A stretch of DNA of 25,738 nucleotides from Thermoprotei archaeon (GTDB lineage: Archaea; Thermoproteota; Thermoprotei; Thermofilales; B15-G2), in contig QMRV01000031.1 in NCBI GenBank assembly GCA_003649445.1, positions 1 to 25,738 on the forward strand. Reading direction: 5' to 3'. Position numbers and translations under genes: made by a program. The notes beneath the pieces were generated by a model. It made no database searches and had not been told where the DNA came from. It saw nothing but the letters and a program-made list of their open reading frames with translations. Of this stretch, positions 22,247-25,738 are shown one piece after another. How positions within the stretch are numbered: position 1 is the first letter of the stretch; each line of letters begins with the position of its first letter.

Positions 22247-25200
22247 GTGTATTATATTGTCGCCATAAGGTACATTTGGGGACCCCGTTTGATAGATAGA
22301 GAAAAATTCGTTAATCCTCCAAAAGAGTACAGAGGAGCCCCCTTCTGGTCCATAAACGATATTCTGACAAGTGAAGAAGTGAAGAGACAAGTAGCTTTGC
22401 TCGACGAAGGCGGTTATGGCGGAGCGTTCTTTCATGCAAGAGAAGGACTAGTGACTCCTTTCTTGAGCAAAGAGTGGTTTGAGGCATTTAGCGCGGCAGT
22501 TGAGGAAGCTAAGAAAAGAGGAATGTATATCTGGATATACGATGAACTCTGGTGGCCTTCAGGCTTTGCTGGAGGACTTGTTCCAGCCAAGAGTTCAAAG
22601 TATAGAGCAAAAGCACTTGTGCTTATAATAGACAACAGGGCACATGAAGGTGACGACATTATAGCAGTCTTCAAGTGTAAAGTAAATGAAAAAGAATATC
22701 CAGTAACCTATGAGAAGGCGTCGCCAGGTGAAGCCAGCCGAGAATATCTTTACTTAAATTTCGTTAGATATGTAGCACCAATAGGAGAAACATGGTTCTC
22801 TGGATTCTGCTACGTAGATTTGCTTGACAAAGAAACCGTAGCAGAGTTTATTAAAGCAGCTTACGAGCCCTACAAACAGTTTAAAGAAGAATTCGGAAAA
22901 ACAGTACCGGGAGTCTTTACAGACGAACCCAATATTACGGCTAGCCGTCCACGTGCACCAACACAGATACCTCCGCGAGGCCCACGATTCCCTGTATACT
23001 CTCTACCATGGACAGATACTCTTCCAGAAAAATTCAAAGAGCTAAATGGCTATGACCTACTAGAAAAACTACCTGAATTATTCTTCGACATAGGAGACTA
23101 CACTAAAACAAGGTACGATTACTGGAAAACAGTAACCATAATGTTCCTTGAGGCATTCTCAAAGCAGCTTTACGAGTGGTGCGATAAACATAACTTAAAG
23201 TTTACTGGACACTACTTGGCGGAAGACACTTTACTATCACAGATGATTTGCAACGGCGCCCTAATGCCTCACTATGAATATCAACACATACCCGGTATAG
23301 ACCACCTAGGCATGGAAATATGGCATACTTTTCTCACAGTAAGACAAGTTGCGAGCGTAGCTAACCAGCTTGGAAGAAAAAGAATACTATGTGAAACTTA
23401 CGGCTGCACAGGCTTCGGCCCCAGCTTCGAGGATAGAAAATGGATAGGAGACTGGCTCGTAGTCCAAGGAGTAACTCTGCTGAATCACCACTTAGTCCCA
23501 TACTCTCTCAGAGGAAGAAGAAAGAAAGACTACGGACTCATATTCCACTGGAGTCAGCCCTGGTGGAAGTATAACAAAATAATCGAGCTATACTTTGCCA
23601 GACTATGTTACATACTATCACAAGGAAAAAGAGAAGTAAACGTACTAATACTGCACCCAATAAGTAGCGCATGGATACTTTACAGTCCATTAAACTCATC
23701 TAAAGTAGTAGAGCTAGATAACGAATTCAAGAAGCTCCTAAAGCACATGCTAAAACTACATATCGACTTCGATTTAGGCGACGAAATGATTCTAGAGAAA
23801 TACGGCAAAGTAGAAGACGGCAAACTAAAAGTAGGTGAAGCGAAATACAGCGTCCTAATAATACCGCCTTCAATAAATATTTCTAAATCCACACTTAATC
23901 TAGTCAAAGAGTTCATTGAGAAAGGAGGAACAGTAATAGCCTTACCTCCACTACCTAAACTAGTTTCAGGTGAACCTAGTAAAGAGCTAGAAGAACTACT
24001 CACTAAAATCAAGGTCGTTGAAAACTTAGAGAAGTTAAGCGAAGCACTCAAGAACATTGAGAAACCAATAGTCATCGAAGGAGACGAAAACGGCGAAGTA
24101 TTATATCAGCTGAGAAGACTAGAGGACAATACACTTGTACTCTTCTTAACTAACATAAGTAGAGAAAAAACATACAGCATAAAAGTAGGAGTAGCGGGTT
24201 CATGGAAAGCAGAAGACTGGGATCTATTCACAGGAAAAATCTCCGAGAAGATATGTAGACTAGAGGAAAACAGAACATGGGTCGACCTAACACTATACCC
24301 AGTTAACTCAAAGCTACTCGTCTTCAGAGAAGGTACACCAAGCTATGCTATTGAAAAAAGAGAAGTATCAGTCAAGGTAGTAGAACTAGACAAGGACTGG
24401 AAGATAAAAAGAGTAGACAAAAACATACTAGTACTAGACTATTGCAGATACAGAGTAAAAGGAGCATGGAGCCCATTAATACCAGTACCTAAAGCTCATA
24501 AAGAACTAGTTTCTAAAGGAGTAGGAACAAAGTTTGCGTTGCGCTTCGAATTTGAGTCAGAAATAGATCTAGCAGACAGAAAAGTATTCTTAGCAGTAGA
24601 AAATCCGAAGGCATTTAAAGCAAAAGTCAATGGAACAGAAATAGAGTTGGGTAAAGACGGAACATGGCTAGACTGGAACTTTGGATTAACGGACATATCA
24701 AAGCTAGTAGGAAAAGGTCTCAACACAGTAGAACTCGAAGGAGAAATAGGACTAGAGCCCGAGCTAGAAAACATATACATTCTAGGAGACTTTGCAGTTA
24801 AAGAAAAGAACGGAAAGTATATTATAACAGACGAAAAAGAAGCAGTAAGCAGTACAGAAGACTTGTGCAAAGAAGGCTACCCGTTCTATGCAGGCGAAAT
24901 AGTGTTAGAAAAAGAATTCTACTTAAAGTTACCAGAGAAAAAGAAAATATACATAGAGCTAGAAGACCTCAAAGCAGCACTAGCTATCGTATATCTCAAC
25001 GGCAAGAAAGCTGGAGAAGTATTCTTAAGACCATTCAAACTCGACATAAGCGTCTATATCAAAAATGGCTACAATAAAATCAAAATAGTTCTAGTAGGTA
25101 CGCTGAGAAACGCCATGGGGCCACTACATCATAAAGAAGGAGACCCAACGTTTATCAGTGTAAGCTCATTCGCTGACGAAACATCCTGGACAGATAAATA

Positions 25201-25261
25201 CATGCTAAAGCCATTTGGTTTCAAGAAAGCAAAAATACTAGTGTGCGAAGAAACTCTTTAA
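22247..25261 (+). CDS. Large GH106-like glycoside hydrolase (putative alpha-L-rhamnosidase relative)
   Basis: 1004 residues. The N-terminal barrel starts with N-P-P-K-E-Y-R-G-A-P-F-W-S-I-N-D, then G-G-Y-G-G-A-F-F-H-A-R-E-G-L, I-W-I-Y-D-E-L-W-W-P-S-G-F-A-G-G (about 95-110) and G-V-F-T-D-E-P-N (about 222-229). These are the hallmarks of GH106-like enzymes. A middle alpha/beta domain (about 460-620) and beta-sandwich domains resembling carbohydrate-binding jelly rolls (about 700-990, with L-A-V-E-N-P-K-A-F-K-A-K-V-N-G and L-A-I-V-Y-L-N-G-K-K-A-G) follow. No signal peptide is seen, so it works inside the cell. GTG 22247 has a TATA-like element 26 bases upstream; a TTG at 22295 is possible. It is transcribed alone. 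Catalytic Glu assignment and true substrate are not certain from the sequence. Confidence 0.75.
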   Translation: MYYIVAIRYIWGPRLIDREKFVNPPKEYRGAPFWSINDILTSEEVKRQVALLDEGGYGGAFFHAREGLVTPFLSKEWFEAFSAAVEEAKKRGMYIWIYDELWWPSGFAGGLVPAKSSKYRAKALVLIIDNRAHEGDDIIAVFKCKVNEKEYPVTYEKASPGEASREYLYLNFVRYVAPIGETWFSGFCYVDLLDKETVAEFIKAAYEPYKQFKEEFGKTVPGVFTDEPNITASRPRAPTQIPPRGPRFPVYSLPWTDTLPEKFKELNGYDLLEKLPELFFDIGDYTKTRYDYWKTVTIMFLEAFSKQLYEWCDKHNLKFTGHYLAEDTLLSQMICNGALMPHYEYQHIPGIDHLGMEIWHTFLTVRQVASVANQLGRKRILCETYGCTGFGPSFEDRKWIGDWLVVQGVTLLNHHLVPYSLRGRRKKDYGLIFHWSQPWWKYNKIIELYFARLCYILSQGKREVNVLILHPISSAWILYSPLNSSKVVELDNEFKKLLKHMLKLHIDFDLGDEMILEKYGKVEDGKLKVGEAKYSVLIIPPSINISKSTLNLVKEFIEKGGTVIALPPLPKLVSGEPSKELEELLTKIKVVENLEKLSEALKNIEKPIVIEGDENGEVLYQLRRLEDNTLVLFLTNISREKTYSIKVGVAGSWKAEDWDLFTGKISEKICRLEENRTWVDLTLYPVNSKLLVFREGTPSYAIEKREVSVKVVELDKDWKIKRVDKNILVLDYCRYRVKGAWSPLIPVPKAHKELVSKGVGTKFALRFEFESEIDLADRKVFLAVENPKAFKAKVNGTEIELGKDGTWLDWNFGLTDISKLVGKGLNTVELEGEIGLEPELENIYILGDFAVKEKNGKYIITDEKEAVSSTEDLCKEGYPFYAGEIVLEKEFYLKLPEKKKIYIELEDLKAALAIVYLNGKKAGEVFLRPFKLDISVYIKNGYNKIKIVLVGTLRNAMGPLHHKEGDPTFISVSSFADETSWTDKYMLKPFGFKKAKILVCEETL

Positions 25262-25609
25262 AAATACCTTATAGCTTATTTTTTAACTATTTTTCATATT
25301 CTAGCCACTCCTTTTATTCATTATTCTATAATCTTTATTATAATTAATTAATATTTTGTCGAAAGTATTAAAATATTTCATAGCAGTGAATTTATTTATT
25401 CAACTAGCAGTAATCTAAAGCAATAATTTCTATTTCATTGATCTCTCGACTCAAAGGATTTTCAGCAGAAGAACTACAATGGGATCTTTAACGAAAATAT
25501 ACCGCAAAGCGCTGAATTCTACAAAAACTATTTTAGCTTAACAATTGTTTACTATTTACTTATTGCACTCGCTTTTCTTTAACTTAAAATTTTTTATTAA
25601 CATTAATAG
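25262..25609. other. 348-base AT-rich gap with no gene
   Basis: I see no tRNA, repeat array or convincing coding frame here. T-rich stretches follow the GH106-like stop, and TAATTAATTAATAT lies at about 25342-25355. A short piece at about 25443-25540 is less AT-rich and stays open for about 30 codons in one frame (reading S-T-Q-R-I-F-S-R-R-T-T-M-G-S-L-T-K) without a start that fits a promoter. It could be a gene remnant, but I cannot match it to anything. Confidence 0.6.
25279..25294 (+). terminator. Oligo-T terminator of the GH106-like gene
   Basis: TTTTTTAACTATTTTT about 20 bases after the stop codon. Archaeal RNA polymerase terminates at T-rich tracts without a hairpin. Confidence 0.35.
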
Positions 25610-25738
25610 ATGCAATCAGCTCCTGCCGAAGTCTTCATCGCTCAGAAGGGGCTAAACTTCATCACCGTTATTTACATTTTTTGGGCACTTATATTCATTG
25701 TGATAAAGTCTTGTCAAAATGCATTGTTGTTTCCTTTA
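25610..25738 (+). CDS. N-terminal end of a putative membrane protein (3' partial)
   Basis: The frame runs open from ATG 25610 to the last base, 43 codons. After a soluble start (M-Q-S-A-P-A-E-V-F-I-A-Q-K-G-L-N) comes a hydrophobic helix at about 17-32 (F-I-T-V-I-Y-I-F-W-A-L-I-F-I-V-I), then K-S-C-Q-N-A-L-L-F-P-L. A CTTAAAAT element (25583-25590) lies about 24 bases upstream, so a leaderless start fits. Base composition rises to normal at the same point, which supports a real gene. No family can be named from this length; a transporter or other multi-helix protein is likely. Confidence 0.5.
   Translation, partial: MQSAPAEVFIAQKGLNFITVIYIFWALIFIVIKSCQNALLFPL

Noticed and set aside
1..25738. 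CRISPR arrays, insertion sequences, tRNA or rRNA genes
   Set aside because: No direct repeats with regular spacers, no terminal inverted repeats around a transposase, and no tRNA-like or rRNA-like stretch was seen by eye; a covariance-model scan would be needed to exclude small RNAs fully.

Overview
The window is archaeal, most likely from a thermophilic Thermoproteota/TACK-type lineage; I cannot name the genus. Evidence: archaeal D-aminoacyl-tRNA deacylase (DTD2), UPF0282 metallo-beta-lactamase-fold and DUF4443 proteins, a PhoU/TrkA-C double-repeat protein, an archaeal LeuRS, a slipin/NfeD pair, archaeal TATA elements about 25 bases before many start codons (leaderless mRNAs), GGTG ribosome sites inside operons, and AT-rich DNA with heavy AGA/AGG and ATA use.

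Layout. 1-210 is the 3' end of a TldD/PmbA gene, overlapping tail-to-tail with a DUF4443 regulator-like gene (202-771). 861-1854 is an operon of an ECF vitamin/metal transporter S component and a membrane-anchored DUF4430 protein. An M42 metallo-aminopeptidase follows (1950-3008). 3009-5832 is an AT-rich accessory island: a secreted or anchored proline-rich mini-protein co-transcribed with a wHTH/Lrp-like regulator, a divergent ArsR-like regulator, and a frameshifted remnant of a second copy of the Lrp-like regulator. 5833-8654 is a co-directional set: UPF0282, DTD2 and a diverged UroD/MtaA-like protein. An alpha-mannosidase (GH38) and LeuRS are divergently transcribed from 11172-11273. 14116-16599 holds a PhoU/TrkA-C protein and an MgtE-like cation permease whose 5' end is in the wrong frame. 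16692-18203 is PrsW protease plus SAM hydrolase. 18196-20464 is NfeD protease then slipin. A Nudix hydrolase, an overlapping pair of uncharacterised genes (one with a PD-(D/E)XK-like look), a large GH106-like glycosidase and the start of a membrane protein complete the window.

How the genes fit together. Most is housekeeping: translation fidelity (LeuRS, DTD2), peptide turnover (TldD, M42), membrane quality control (NfeD/slipin, PrsW), cation transport and detoxification (SAM hydrolase, Nudix). The two large glycosidases have no signal peptide and suggest cytoplasmic processing of mannose- and rhamnose-type glycans. The best candidates for something undescribed are the mini-protein/regulator module with its decayed second copy, and the cation permease that seems to need a +1 frame change just after its start.
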